Below, piece by piece: positions 8,918-17,531 of a stretch of DNA of 64,000 nt. Below the pieces are notes generated by a model that saw only the letters and a list, made by a program, of their open reading frames with translations, was not told where the DNA came from and ran no database searches. Source of the stretch: Halorutilus salinus. GTDB lineage: Archaea > Halobacteriota > Halobacteria > Halobacteriales > Halorutilaceae. The DNA lies in NCBI RefSeq assembly GCF_026242195.1, contig NZ_RKLV01000001.1, positions 62,001 to 126,000 on the forward strand. The letters run 5' to 3'. The number at the start of each line of letters is the position of its first letter. Position 1 is the first letter of the stretch. The position numbers and the translations under genes were made by a program.

Positions 8918-9556
8918 CTAACCCTCGTCTTCCGAACCCCCCTCGTCCTCATCCTCCGGAAGAAGCCCCTTTATATCGTCGTCAGCCTCCATCCCAAACC
9001 CCGCGCTAAGGACACGTGTCAACGCCTCCTCGGTGCTCTCGTCGGTCGTCTCAAGCCTTTCGGGTTCGACATCGACGACGTACCCCGACGTGATGTTGGG
9101 CGACGTGGGGAAGAAGACGACCTCGCGTCCATCCTCCGTCGTGTTTCCCGTCTTGAACCCCGTAATACGTAGACCCGCGATCTCTATCTTAACGGGTCGG
9201 TCGAACTCCTCTGCGTTGCTCCCCATGATCGTCTCGACACCCATCTTTGTCGCGTTGTAGACGATACGTACGACGGGGATCTGCCCCGCGAGGCGATCCA
9301 TCTCGTCCTTGAGTATGTTTCCCGCCGCCGTACGAACCACGTAGCCCACGATACCGAGTATGACGACGATGACGGCGATAGCGAAACCGACCTGTATGAG
9401 TTCGTTAACCGTCTGACTGCCCGTGACCCTGAGGTACTGCGTCCCCGGAAGACCCGCGACCCTCTGGTATATCCAGTATACGACGTACGCCGAAACCGCT
9501 ACGGGTGTAAGGACGATGATACCGCTGGCGATGTTCCGTTTGAGGCTTGCTTTCAC
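8918..9556 (-). CDS. DUF502-family membrane protein
   Basis: A 212-residue protein with two N-terminal membrane helices (about 9-30 and 52-75) and a soluble beta-rich domain containing PVVRIVYNATKMGVETI, VFFPTSPNITSGYV and a C-terminal acidic tail. These segments match the DUF502 family of unknown function, widespread in bacteria and haloarchaea. No operon partner is evident: 42 bp separate it from dapD on the same strand. Confidence 0.85.
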   Translation of the reverse strand: MKASLKRNIASGIIVLTPVAVSAYVVYWIYQRVAGLPGTQYLRVTGSQTVNELIQVGFAIAVIVVILGIVGYVVRTAAGNILKDEMDRLAGQIPVVRIVYNATKMGVETIMGSNAEEFDRPVKIEIAGLRITGFKTGNTTEDGREVVFFPTSPNITSGYVVDVEPERLETTDESTEEALTRVLSAGFGMEADDDIKGLLPEDEDEGGSEDEG

Positions 9557-9597
9557 GTTTGGAGGCGAGGGCTTCGGCTTACTAATCTCTTCGTCAT

Positions 9598-10392
9598 CTA
9601 TGCGCGTAACGCGTCTTCCTTCTGAGCCTTCTCCAACGTGTCGTCTTCGAGCGACGTCGCAACCGCGGCGGGCTTGAATACGTCCCCGTCTATACGGTCG
9701 CCCACCGACGAACGGACGTACCTCTGCATGACGCGTCTTTCGGCGGGTACGTGTCCGTACACCACCTCGTCCTCAACGAGATCGTAGACGGGTATCGAAG
9801 GGTTGAGAAGCGTACTCTCCCCGACGATACAGCCCTCGCCGACGACGAATCCGGAGGTTACGCGGCATCCCGCGCCAAGGGACACGCCGTCTTCGATGAT
9901 CACGGGTGCGTCCTCGACGGGTTCGAGAACGCCGCCGACGAGCGTGTTAGCTCCTAACTTGACATCGTCACCGACCTGAGCGCACGAACCCACGGTGTCG
10001 CACGAGTCGACGAGCGTACCGTCGCCGACGTACGCGCCTATGTTGACGAACGACGGCGACATCATTATAGCCGAGTCCCCTATGTAAGCCCCGTCGCGTA
10101 TCACGGTTCCGTCGGGGGTGTTACGCGTACCGCGTTCGAGGAAGCCCGACGTATCCTTCAGTTCGAACTTGTCGTGGTAGGTCACGCCCCCATGCTCGAC
10201 CGCGCGACTATGGCGCTGTGAGAAGTTTAGGAGTACGCCTTTCTTCACCCACTCATTGGCGCACCAGACGCCGTCGCGTTCCTCGGCGGCGCGTATCTCG
10301 CCCTCGTTCAGACCGTCGAGGAAGTCGTCGAGGAGTGACCCCGACGCGTCTCCCGTCTCCCACGCTTCGAGTATCTCGTCCTTGAGTGCCAT
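9598..10392 (-). CDS. dapD: Tetrahydrodipicolinate N-succinyltransferase
   Basis: A 264-residue left-handed beta-helix acyltransferase of the lysine (diaminopimelate) pathway. Hexapeptide repeats run through IGDSAIMMSPSFVNIGAYVG, TLVDSCDTVGSCAQVG and VSLGAGCRVTSGFVVGEG, and FVNIGAYVGDGTLVDS is the DapD signature. Length and N-terminal helical domain are normal. It acylates tetrahydrodipicolinate using succinyl-CoA; other dap genes are not in this window. Confidence 0.93.
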   Translation of the reverse strand: MALKDEILEAWETGDASGSLLDDFLDGLNEGEIRAAEERDGVWCANEWVKKGVLLNFSQRHSRAVEHGGVTYHDKFELKDTSGFLERGTRNTPDGTVIRDGAYIGDSAIMMSPSFVNIGAYVGDGTLVDSCDTVGSCAQVGDDVKLGANTLVGGVLEPVEDAPVIIEDGVSLGAGCRVTSGFVVGEGCIVGESTLLNPSIPVYDLVEDEVVYGHVPAERRVMQRYVRSSVGDRIDGDVFKPAAVATSLEDDTLEKAQKEDALRA

Positions 10393-10432
10393 ATAGGACG
10401 GTGCGCCGCTCGCCGAATAACGGTTGCGGTGG

Positions 10433-11218
10433 CTACGCGAGCGCCTCGGCGGTACGTTCTATACCGTCGGCGGCGCGCCGGAAAAGGACGGAACGGAGTT
10501 CGTACTCGTCGTGGAACTTACGTATCCAGTCGTCGTCACAGAACATCGCGTGCTGTAGCTCACGTACGTCCTCGGGGAGTTCGTCGCGCACACCCGCGAA
10601 GTAGACGGGCGACGTTTCGCGTGCGCGCTCACATAGCTCCGCGTCGTACTCCACACCGACACGTTCGGCGACGTACTCGTACCACTCGACGTGTAGAACC
10701 GAGTCGCCGAGTACGGTACGCCGGGCGAAGGCGTCGAGTGAGAGACCGGTGACGTGCTCCGTCGCCGGAACGCCGTCGACCGTATGATCCGACGGACGTG
10801 AGAACACCGGCGCGTCGAGCGCGTCGCGTACCGACGGATGCGCCCTGTAGAACTCGCGTGCCCCTCCGGCGTACGTACCCGTGTATACGCCCGCGAGACG
10901 TAGAAGCTTCCGTCTCAGGGCGTGCGAAAGACCGCGCATGAGAAGTGCGTATCCGCGCGGTAGCCAACGTCCGATAGGATGCCAGTACTCGGCGTCGGCG
11001 ACCACAACCGACGCTATCAACGTCTCTACATCGTCACGTACGTCGGTACGTCCGTTGCGCATAGCCTCGCACGCCTCCTCGACGGTGCCGTTGAGCGTAT
11101 GGCTCCAGCCCATCGTATCCGCAACGTCGACGACGTACTCCGCCCCAAAACGGAAGTACGGTTCGACATCCTCGGGGTCACGGAGCGCCCGCGGACCGAC
11201 GAGCTTTGCGGCTGTCAT
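10433..11218 (-). CDS. Hypothetical protein
   Basis: A 261-residue soluble protein with no signal peptide or membrane segment and no motif I can assign. It is Arg/Asp/Glu-rich and mainly helical, with YWHPIGRWLPRGYALLMRGL in the middle and HVEWYEYVAERVGVEY near residue 180. Codon use matches its neighbours and the frame is intact. It lies 40 bp upstream of dapD on the same strand, so co-transcription is possible, but a lysine-pathway role is not supported by sequence. Confidence 0.6.
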   Translation of the reverse strand: MTAAKLVGPRALRDPEDVEPYFRFGAEYVVDVADTMGWSHTLNGTVEEACEAMRNGRTDVRDDVETLIASVVVADAEYWHPIGRWLPRGYALLMRGLSHALRRKLLRLAGVYTGTYAGGAREFYRAHPSVRDALDAPVFSRPSDHTVDGVPATEHVTGLSLDAFARRTVLGDSVLHVEWYEYVAERVGVEYDAELCERARETSPVYFAGVRDELPEDVRELQHAMFCDDDWIRKFHDEYELRSVLFRRAADGIERTAEALA

Positions 11219-11374
11219 ACCTCAGATCGTCGCGCGTCCACAATCAGGCTTCGGGTTGGCGGTCACCCGTCGCCGTAGCCCCGATCGTCATAACCTCGAA
11301 CCCACCAACGCGTTCTGAGCCTAGACACGTTCAACTCTCGAACAGTTTATGCGGAACGAGCCTCTACGTCCGAC

Positions 11375-12178
11375 ATGCCGACGCTCAACGACCTCGGCTT
11401 GTCGGACTACGAGGCGCGCGTATACCGCGCCCTTCTGAGCGCGGGTTCGGCGACCGCAAAGGAGCTTTCGCTTACGAGCGACGTGCCGATGGGACGCGTC
11501 TACGACGTGCTCGGAAGCCTCGAAAAGAACAGCCTCGTCAGGAGCCAAGCGGCGAGCCGCCCAAAGAAGTACGTAGCCGTCGAACCCGAGACCGCGCTCG
11601 ACCGTCTCGTCGACGAAAAGAAACGCGAGCTACGTGAGGAGATGGAGAGGTACGAGAAGGTCGCGGACGAACTCACGGGGAAGCTCGACACCGCTGAGAC
11701 GGTCGAGGAACGTTTCTGGACGGCGGCGGTCGGTGCGGACGACAGCATCGAGCTACTCCTCGAACGTCTCGAAGCCGCGCGCGACTCCGTGTCGATGGTC
11801 GTCGGCGACCTGTCGCCACAGATAGACCCTGACGACGTGGGCGAACAGGTGCTCGACCGTCTCGCCGACTCTGTCGACGACGGCGTTTCGGTGCATATAC
11901 TCGTCTCCTCCGACCTCGTGAGCCGTTTCGGTCAGGAGGTCGGCGCGCGGTACACCGACGTTCTCTCGGAGTACCCCGGCTTCGAGATACGGACGGTCGA
12001 GGAGATACGTGGTACGTTCAACGTCGTTGACGGCGTCGAGGTATGTGTCGAGGTCGCAAACCCGCTCGCGCCAAACCGCGTCCTCGCTATGATAGATCTC
12101 AAGGATCCCGAGTTCGCCGCGAGTGTCGGGGAGGAGTTCGACGAGCGGTGGGACGGCGCTAAGCCGTTGGAGCTTTAG
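11375..12178 (+). CDS. TrmB-family transcriptional regulator
   Basis: A 267-residue protein with the TrmB layout. An N-terminal winged helix (LGLSDYEARVYRALLS... SDVPMGRVYDVLGSLEKN, about 6-60) is followed by a helical linker (KKRELREEMERYEKVADEL) and a C-terminal sugar/effector-type domain. TrmB proteins control sugar uptake and central metabolism in archaea. The targets here are unknown; a 156-bp upstream region separates it from the divergent hypothetical gene. Confidence 0.88.
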   Translation: MPTLNDLGLSDYEARVYRALLSAGSATAKELSLTSDVPMGRVYDVLGSLEKNSLVRSQAASRPKKYVAVEPETALDRLVDEKKRELREEMERYEKVADELTGKLDTAETVEERFWTAAVGADDSIELLLERLEAARDSVSMVVGDLSPQIDPDDVGEQVLDRLADSVDDGVSVHILVSSDLVSRFGQEVGARYTDVLSEYPGFEIRTVEEIRGTFNVVDGVEVCVEVANPLAPNRVLAMIDLKDPEFAASVGEEFDERWDGAKPLEL

Positions 12179-12179
12179 G

Positions 12180-12500
12180 CTACGTCCCACCCATCTTACG
12201 CACCGAAAGTTCCTCGTCCTTCGCAACCTCCACCGTCGCCGTCGCGTCGGGTTCGGCGTTGACTTCAACCCGTACCTCTCCGTCGACGACCAACTGTATC
12301 TTAGACGCCGTGCCAAGTCCCTCAACCGTCACCTCCACCTCGTCGCCGCCTACACGCTCCGCATCGACGTTGTATCCGGGAAGCTTCGACGAGACGGCGC
12401 GGTTGGCGACGGCGTAGATAACACCGACGAAAAGTACGACCATCGTGACCGGTACCAGTATCTCCAGCGGTCCGATTCCGCCGACGAAGAGAGGATTCAT
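12180..12500 (-). CDS. Small membrane-anchored protein, unknown function
   Basis: A 106-residue protein with one hydrophobic helix near the N-terminus (EILVPVTMVVLFVGVIYAVA, about 13-32) and a beta-rich soluble remainder, probably one small domain on the cytoplasmic or outer face. No known family recognised. It ends convergently with the TrmB-type gene, with one base between the stops. Confidence 0.6.
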   Translation of the reverse strand: MNPLFVGGIGPLEILVPVTMVVLFVGVIYAVANRAVSSKLPGYNVDAERVGGDEVEVTVEGLGTASKIQLVVDGEVRVEVNAEPDATATVEVAKDEELSVRKMGGT

Positions 12501-12561
12501 ACGCCGAGCTAAACACCCGCGTTACAAGTATCTTTAGGCATCGCCCCTGTCGCCGAGGCGC

Positions 12562-13716
12562 TCAGAAGCCCTTGCCGAGAAGCTCGCGTGCGATGATGTT
12601 CTTCTGTATCTCCGTCGTACCTTCGTATATCTGCGTGATCTTTGCGTCGCGGTAGAACCTCTCGACGTCGAAGTCGTTGACGTAGCCGCTCCCGCCGTGT
12701 ATCTGAACCGCCTCGTCCGCAACCTCAACGGCGATACGCGAAGCGTACTCCTTCGCCATGCTCGCGAGCGCCGTGAGCTGTTCGTCCTTGTTCTCGACGC
12801 TCCACGCGCTCTTGTACGTAAGCTGGCGCGCCGCCTCCGTCGTCGTCTTCATCTCGGCGAGCTTGTGCTGTATCGCCTGGAACTCGGCGATCGACTGTCC
12901 GAACTGCTCGCGCTGTTGGGCGTACTCAAGCGCGCGCTCGTACGCACCTCTTGCGATACCCACACCCTGCGCCGCTACCATCGTACGCGTCTCGTCGAAG
13001 AACTGCATCAACTGCATGAAGCCCGCGCCGCGCGTTCCGATGAGGTTCTCCTCCGGCACGCGTACGTCGTCGAAGATTAGCTCCGCGGTGTCGGATGAAC
13101 GTATACCCATCTTGCCCGTAATCTTGTCCGCCTCGAAGCCGTCGCGGTCGGACTCGATGAGTATCTGCGAGAAGCCCGAGTAACGCGACGAGGCGTCGGG
13201 GTTGGTGTCACAGAGGACGACGAAGTAGTCTCCGACCGTACCGTTCGTGATCCACATCTTGTTGCCGTTTATGACCCACTCGTCGCCGTCTTTTTCGGCG
13301 TGCGTCGATACGCTCGACACGTCACTACCAACGTCTGGCTCAGAAATCGCCGCGCCCATGATCGCGTCGCCCTCCGCGACAGGTCTCAGGTACTCCTCCT
13401 TCTGCTCCTCCGTACCGAACTCCATGATAGCGTCCGCACCGAACGCCGTGCTGGTTATACAGAGCGCAATACCCGCGTCGATCGAGAAAAGCTCCTCTAC
13501 GAGTATCGCGTTCTCGACAGGGCTGTATCCCACACCGCCGTACTCGATAGGGATGTTGGAGCCGAGCAGACCCGCGTCCTGCGCCTTCTCCATGACCTCC
13601 CACGGGTACTTCTCCTTCTCGTCGTACTCGGACGCGACCGGCTCTATCTCGTTCTCGCCGAAACGACGTATCTCATCGCGAACCTGTTCTATCTCTTCCG
13701 GTACCTCAAAATCCAT
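12562..13716 (-). CDS. Acyl-CoA dehydrogenase
   Basis: A 384-residue flavoenzyme of fatty- or branched-acid oxidation. Helical N-domain, beta domain with [13 protein letters not shown] and WITNG, and a C-terminal helical domain. The catalytic-base motif IYEGTTEIQ is present (Glu about 365) and the tail ELLGKGF is of family form. A TATA box lies 25 nt upstream. It is divergent from a second acyl-CoA dehydrogenase gene. Chain-length specificity cannot be read from sequence. Confidence 0.93.
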   Translation of the reverse strand: MDFEVPEEIEQVRDEIRRFGENEIEPVASEYDEKEKYPWEVMEKAQDAGLLGSNIPIEYGGVGYSPVENAILVEELFSIDAGIALCITSTAFGADAIMEFGTEEQKEEYLRPVAEGDAIMGAAISEPDVGSDVSSVSTHAEKDGDEWVINGNKMWITNGTVGDYFVVLCDTNPDASSRYSGFSQILIESDRDGFEADKITGKMGIRSSDTAELIFDDVRVPEENLIGTRGAGFMQLMQFFDETRTMVAAQGVGIARGAYERALEYAQQREQFGQSIAEFQAIQHKLAEMKTTTEAARQLTYKSAWSVENKDEQLTALASMAKEYASRIAVEVADEAVQIHGGSGYVNDFDVERFYRDAKITQIYEGTTEIQKNIIARELLGKGF

Positions 13717-13737
13717 ACGTGAAATTGTGCTTTCGAG

Positions 13738-13745
13738 TATATAAA
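13738..13745 (-). promoter_or_regulatory. TATA box of the minus-strand acyl-CoA dehydrogenase gene
   Basis: Read on the minus strand the element is TTTATATA, centred 25 nt before the ATG at 13716. This fits a leaderless archaeal promoter. Confidence 0.65.
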
Positions 13746-13899
13746 CTGCATGATTCTTCCAAACATATCCATCGACGTACGTCGAATTCCCCTGTCCAAC
13801 TGCCGGTTATTCGGGGCACGGAGCCGACACGTGTCTATCACCGCGCGCCCGGTGCTCCGTAACGGACAGGTATTTGTTCCGCGCGCACCACCGTAACGT

Positions 13900-15069
13900 A
13901 TGGTCGACTTCACAGAGTCGCAGGAGACCGAGATGATACGTTCGACGGCGGGCGAAATCGCCGACGAGTTCGGTCCTGAGTACTGGCGAGAGATGGAGGA
14001 GGCGGGCGAGTTCTCGTGGGAGTTCTGGGACGAACTCGGCGACGCGGGCTTCCACGGACTGCTCGTCCCTGAGGAGTACGGCGGCGCGGGAATGGGTCTT
14101 CAGGAGATGGGTACGGCGATGGAGACGCTCTGCGCCGAGGGATGCGGAATGGCGGGGACGTGGTACCTCGTCCTCACCGCAGGTATGGCGGCGGTCGGTA
14201 TACGTGAACACGGCAACGAGGAGCAGAAGCAGGCGTACCTTCCGCGTATCGCGGAGGGCGATACCAAGTTCTGTATCGGAATAACCGAACCTGAGGCGGG
14301 GACTAACACTTTAAACGTCGCCACCGACGCCGAGAAGGACGGAGACGAGTACGTCCTCAACGGTAAGAAGTGCTGGATTACGTTCTCCGACATCGCCGAC
14401 CGTATACTTCTGGTCACGCGTACCACTCCGCGCGAGGAGGTTGACCGTCCGACCGACGGTATCTCGCTCTTCTCCGTCGAGATGGAGTCGGATGGTGTCG
14501 ACGTTTCGCCCATACCCAAACACGGCATGAACTACTCCAACTCGTGCGAGGTCTTCTTCGAGAACGTCCGTGTCCCCGAGGAGAACCTCATCGGCGAGGA
14601 GGGCGACGGATGGTGGGGGCTTGTCGACACGCTCAACCCTGAGCGCATCGCGTTCTCCGCCGCGGCGACGGGTATCGGAAAGCTCGCCGCCGACGCCGCC
14701 GTAGAGTACACCAACGAACGCGAGGTCTTCGACGGTCCCGTGGGTCAGTACCAGTCGATACAGTTCCCGATCACGGAGGCGTACACACAGATGGAGACCG
14801 CCTCGCTGATGCGTCAGAAGGCGGCTTGGATGTTCGACAACGGAAAGGACTGCGCCTACGAAACGAACGTTTCGAAGGCTGTCGCAGTCGAAGCGGGTAT
14901 CGACGCCGTCTACCACTCGATGCAGGCTTTCGGCGGATGGGGGTACGCTAAGGAGTACGACGTCGAACGTTGGTGGCGCGAGATCAACCTGACACGTCTC
15001 GCCCCCGTCACACAGCAGATGGCGTACAACCATATCGCTCAGGAGCTCGGCTTCCCCAAGTCGTACTAG
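13900..15069 (+). CDS. Acyl-CoA dehydrogenase-family protein lacking the usual C-terminal catalytic Glu
   Basis: A 389-residue member of the acyl-CoA dehydrogenase family: GITEPEAGTN, CWITFSDIADR and the [18 protein letters not shown] loop are all present. At the position of the usual YEGT motif it has LAPVT (residues 367-371), so the common catalytic Glu is replaced by Pro. Some subfamilies place the base elsewhere (isovaleryl and long-chain types), so loss of activity is not proven. It is divergent from the canonical paralogue at 12562-13716 and may act with it or on a different substrate. Confidence 0.9.
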   Translation: MVDFTESQETEMIRSTAGEIADEFGPEYWREMEEAGEFSWEFWDELGDAGFHGLLVPEEYGGAGMGLQEMGTAMETLCAEGCGMAGTWYLVLTAGMAAVGIREHGNEEQKQAYLPRIAEGDTKFCIGITEPEAGTNTLNVATDAEKDGDEYVLNGKKCWITFSDIADRILLVTRTTPREEVDRPTDGISLFSVEMESDGVDVSPIPKHGMNYSNSCEVFFENVRVPEENLIGEEGDGWWGLVDTLNPERIAFSAAATGIGKLAADAAVEYTNEREVFDGPVGQYQSIQFPITEAYTQMETASLMRQKAAWMFDNGKDCAYETNVSKAVAVEAGIDAVYHSMQAFGGWGYAKEYDVERWWREINLTRLAPVTQQMAYNHIAQELGFPKSY

Positions 15070-15117
15070 CCGTACCGAACACCAACAGCCTTTAGTCACC
15101 GTTACATACACCGTCGC

Positions 15118-15669
15118 ATGACAGACGAAGACGCCTTTGAGGCGCTCCTCGGTGATGTCCGCGAATACGTAAAGATGACCGACGGGACGGTAGAGGAGGA
15201 TATAGGTCCTGAGATACAGGACGGAAAGGAGATACGCGGCTTCCGCGTCGGACGCGCGGGCTACGTCTACGACGTTCTCGGCTCCGCGAACGCCGACTAC
15301 TTCCTCCTGCGTTTCGGCTTCAACCTACTCGAAAACCTACGTAACTCAGGCGTCGATAACCCCAAGAAGGCGCTAACCGGCGACGAGACGGAGATGGAGA
15401 CGCTCGTCCTAAACCTGATGCGCGAAATCTCGCACCCGTCGGTCGAGGTCGGTGTGGAGACGACCGACGACGGCGTCTTCGCCGCGTTCACCGTCGAACG
15501 CAAGCTGTTCGTCGACGACCCGTCGTTCGGCGTCCGTGACTTCGAGGAGGCTGTCCGCGCCGTCGTCGCGCAGGGCGACCGCGGAATAAAACATCTCCAG
15601 CTTGCGCTCGACATGGGTGGCGGGCCCGAACCCGACGGAAGCACCGAGGGCGACAGGGGCTTCATGTAG
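15118..15669 (+). CDS. Conserved hypothetical protein
   Basis: A 183-residue soluble acidic protein, probably alpha/beta. Segments such as FRVGRAGYVYDVLGSANADYFLLRFGFNLL and the final GIKHLQLALDMGG look like a single globular domain, but I do not recognise the family. It lies between an acyl-CoA dehydrogenase gene and pccA on the same strand. pccA has its own TATA box, so this gene probably forms a separate unit or follows the dehydrogenase. Confidence 0.65.
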   Translation: MTDEDAFEALLGDVREYVKMTDGTVEEDIGPEIQDGKEIRGFRVGRAGYVYDVLGSANADYFLLRFGFNLLENLRNSGVDNPKKALTGDETEMETLVLNLMREISHPSVEVGVETTDDGVFAAFTVERKLFVDDPSFGVRDFEEAVRAVVAQGDRGIKHLQLALDMGGGPEPDGSTEGDRGFM

Positions 15670-15725
15670 TCGCTCGTCTTCGGTGCTCGGCTTCCCGGTT
15701 AACGAGGCGGTCGGAAGGATTAAAG

Positions 15726-15735
15726 AATATATAAT
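15726..15735 (+). promoter_or_regulatory. TATA box of pccA
   Basis: The AT-only stretch aatatataat lies about 29 nt before the pccA ATG (15759), in an otherwise GC-rich gap. It probably drives pccA-pccB as one leaderless transcript. Confidence 0.65.
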
Positions 15736-15758
15736 ACCGTCGCCTCCTTCGAACAAGG

Positions 15759-17531
15759 ATGTTCGATAAAGTTCTGATCGCAAACCGTGGTGAGATCGCC
15801 GTACGCGTCATGCGCGCGTGTGAGGAACTCGGTATAGGAACCGTCGCAGTCTACTCCGAGGCGGACAAGAACGCCGGACACGTCCGTTACGCCGACGAGG
15901 CGTACAACGTAGGTCCTGCGAAGGCGTCGGAGTCGTACCTCGACCACGAGGCTGTCATCGAAGCGGGCGAGAAGGCTGGTGCGGAAGCCGTCCATCCGGG
16001 GTACGGCTTCCTCGCCGAGAACGCCGAGTTCGCATCGAAGGTCGAGGACTCCGAGATGAAATGGATAGGTCCGCCGTCGGACGCGATGGCGAACCTCGGC
16101 GAGAAGACACAGGCGCGTCAGATAATGGACGCCGCCGACGTGCCTATCGTACCCGGAACGAAGGAACCCGTCGGGTCGGCGGACGAGATACGCGACTTCG
16201 TCGAGGAGGAAGGCGTCTCGTACCCCATCGCTATCAAGGCTGAGGGCGGAGGCGGAGGACGCGGTCTCAAGGTCGTCCGGAGCGAGGACGAGATCGAGGA
16301 TCAGTTCGAAAGCGCGCAACGTGAGGGAGAGGAGTACTTCGACAACGCAAACGTCTACGTCGAGAAGTACCTCGAAAACCCCAAGCATATAGAGGTTCAG
16401 ATACTCGCCGACGAACACGGAAACGTCCGCCATCTCGGCGAGCGCGACTGTTCGTTACAGCGCCGTCACCAGAAGGTCATCGAGGAAGCTCCTTCGCCTA
16501 TACTCGACGACGAACTCCGCGAGGAGATAGGCGACGCGGCGCGCCGAGGCGTACGTGAGGCGGAGTACCACAACGCCGGCACTGTCGAGTTCCTCGTAGA
16601 GGACGGCGAGTTCTTCTTCATGGAAGTCAACACGCGTATACAGGTCGAGCACTGCGCGACGGAGGAGATCACAGATATCGACATCGTCAAATGGCAGATA
16701 CGCGTCGCCGACGGCGAGGAGATAGGCTTCGCGCAGGACGACGTGAGCTTCAACGGTCACGCGATCGAGTTCCGTATAAACGCCGAGGACGCCGTGCAGG
16801 AGTTCGCGCCTCAGATGGGTGGTCTCGACAAGTACGACCCCGCGGGCGGCGTGGGCGTACGTATCGACGACGGCGTCCGCCAAGGCGACGAGATTTCGGG
16901 CGAGTACGACTCGATGATCGCGAAGCTAATCGTCTGGGGCGGTGACCGCGAGGAGTGCATAGAGAGGTCGAAACGCGCTCTCGGCGAGTACGAGATACAG
17001 GGGATCAAGACGATCATACCGTTCCATCTCCTGATGCTCGAAGACGAGGCGTTCGTCGAGGGAAGCCACGACACCAAGTACCTCGATCACGAACTCGAAC
17101 AGGAGGCTGTCGAGGAGGCTTACGAGAAGTGGGGGACGGACGAGAAGCCCGCGCCCGCAGGCGTTGAGGAGACGCTCGAACGCGAGTTCGTCGTTGAGGT
17201 AGACGGCAGAAGGTTCGAGGTAAACCTTGAGGACTACACGCCTGAGATGCTCGTTGCGGAAGGCACAGCGACCGGCGGGGGCGGCGGAGGCGGTGGCGGA
17301 CAGAACATCGACGTTGACGGACATCCCGTAACAGCCGAGATGCAGGGTAACGTTCTGAGCGCCGATGTCGAGGAGGGCGACGAGGTAGGCGAAGGCGAAG
17401 TCGTCTGTGTCATAGAGGCGATGAAGATGGAGAACGATATCACGACATCCGTCGGCGGGACGGTGACCGAGGTGGCTGTTGCCGACGGCGACAGCGTCAA
17501 CCAAGGCGACCTACTCGTCGCCATCGAATAA
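15759..17531 (+). CDS. pccA: Acetyl/propionyl-CoA carboxylase, biotin carboxylase-BCCP subunit
   Basis: A 590-residue protein with a biotin carboxylase domain (ATP-grasp with the EGGGGGRGL loop near residue 165; [12 protein letters not shown] near 290). A Gly-rich linker (about 506-515) precedes the biotinyl domain, with EAMKM carrying the biotinylated Lys at about 556. It carboxylates biotin, which PccB then uses to convert propionyl-CoA to methylmalonyl-CoA (and often acetyl-CoA to malonyl-CoA). The last base of its stop is the first base of the pccB ATG, so the genes are translationally coupled. Confidence 0.95.
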   Translation: MFDKVLIANRGEIAVRVMRACEELGIGTVAVYSEADKNAGHVRYADEAYNVGPAKASESYLDHEAVIEAGEKAGAEAVHPGYGFLAENAEFASKVEDSEMKWIGPPSDAMANLGEKTQARQIMDAADVPIVPGTKEPVGSADEIRDFVEEEGVSYPIAIKAEGGGGGRGLKVVRSEDEIEDQFESAQREGEEYFDNANVYVEKYLENPKHIEVQILADEHGNVRHLGERDCSLQRRHQKVIEEAPSPILDDELREEIGDAARRGVREAEYHNAGTVEFLVEDGEFFFMEVNTRIQVEHCATEEITDIDIVKWQIRVADGEEIGFAQDDVSFNGHAIEFRINAEDAVQEFAPQMGGLDKYDPAGGVGVRIDDGVRQGDEISGEYDSMIAKLIVWGGDREECIERSKRALGEYEIQGIKTIIPFHLLMLEDEAFVEGSHDTKYLDHELEQEAVEEAYEKWGTDEKPAPAGVEETLEREFVVEVDGRRFEVNLEDYTPEMLVAEGTATGGGGGGGGGQNIDVDGHPVTAEMQGNVLSADVEEGDEVGEGEVVCVIEAMKMENDITTSVGGTVTEVAVADGDSVNQGDLLVAIE

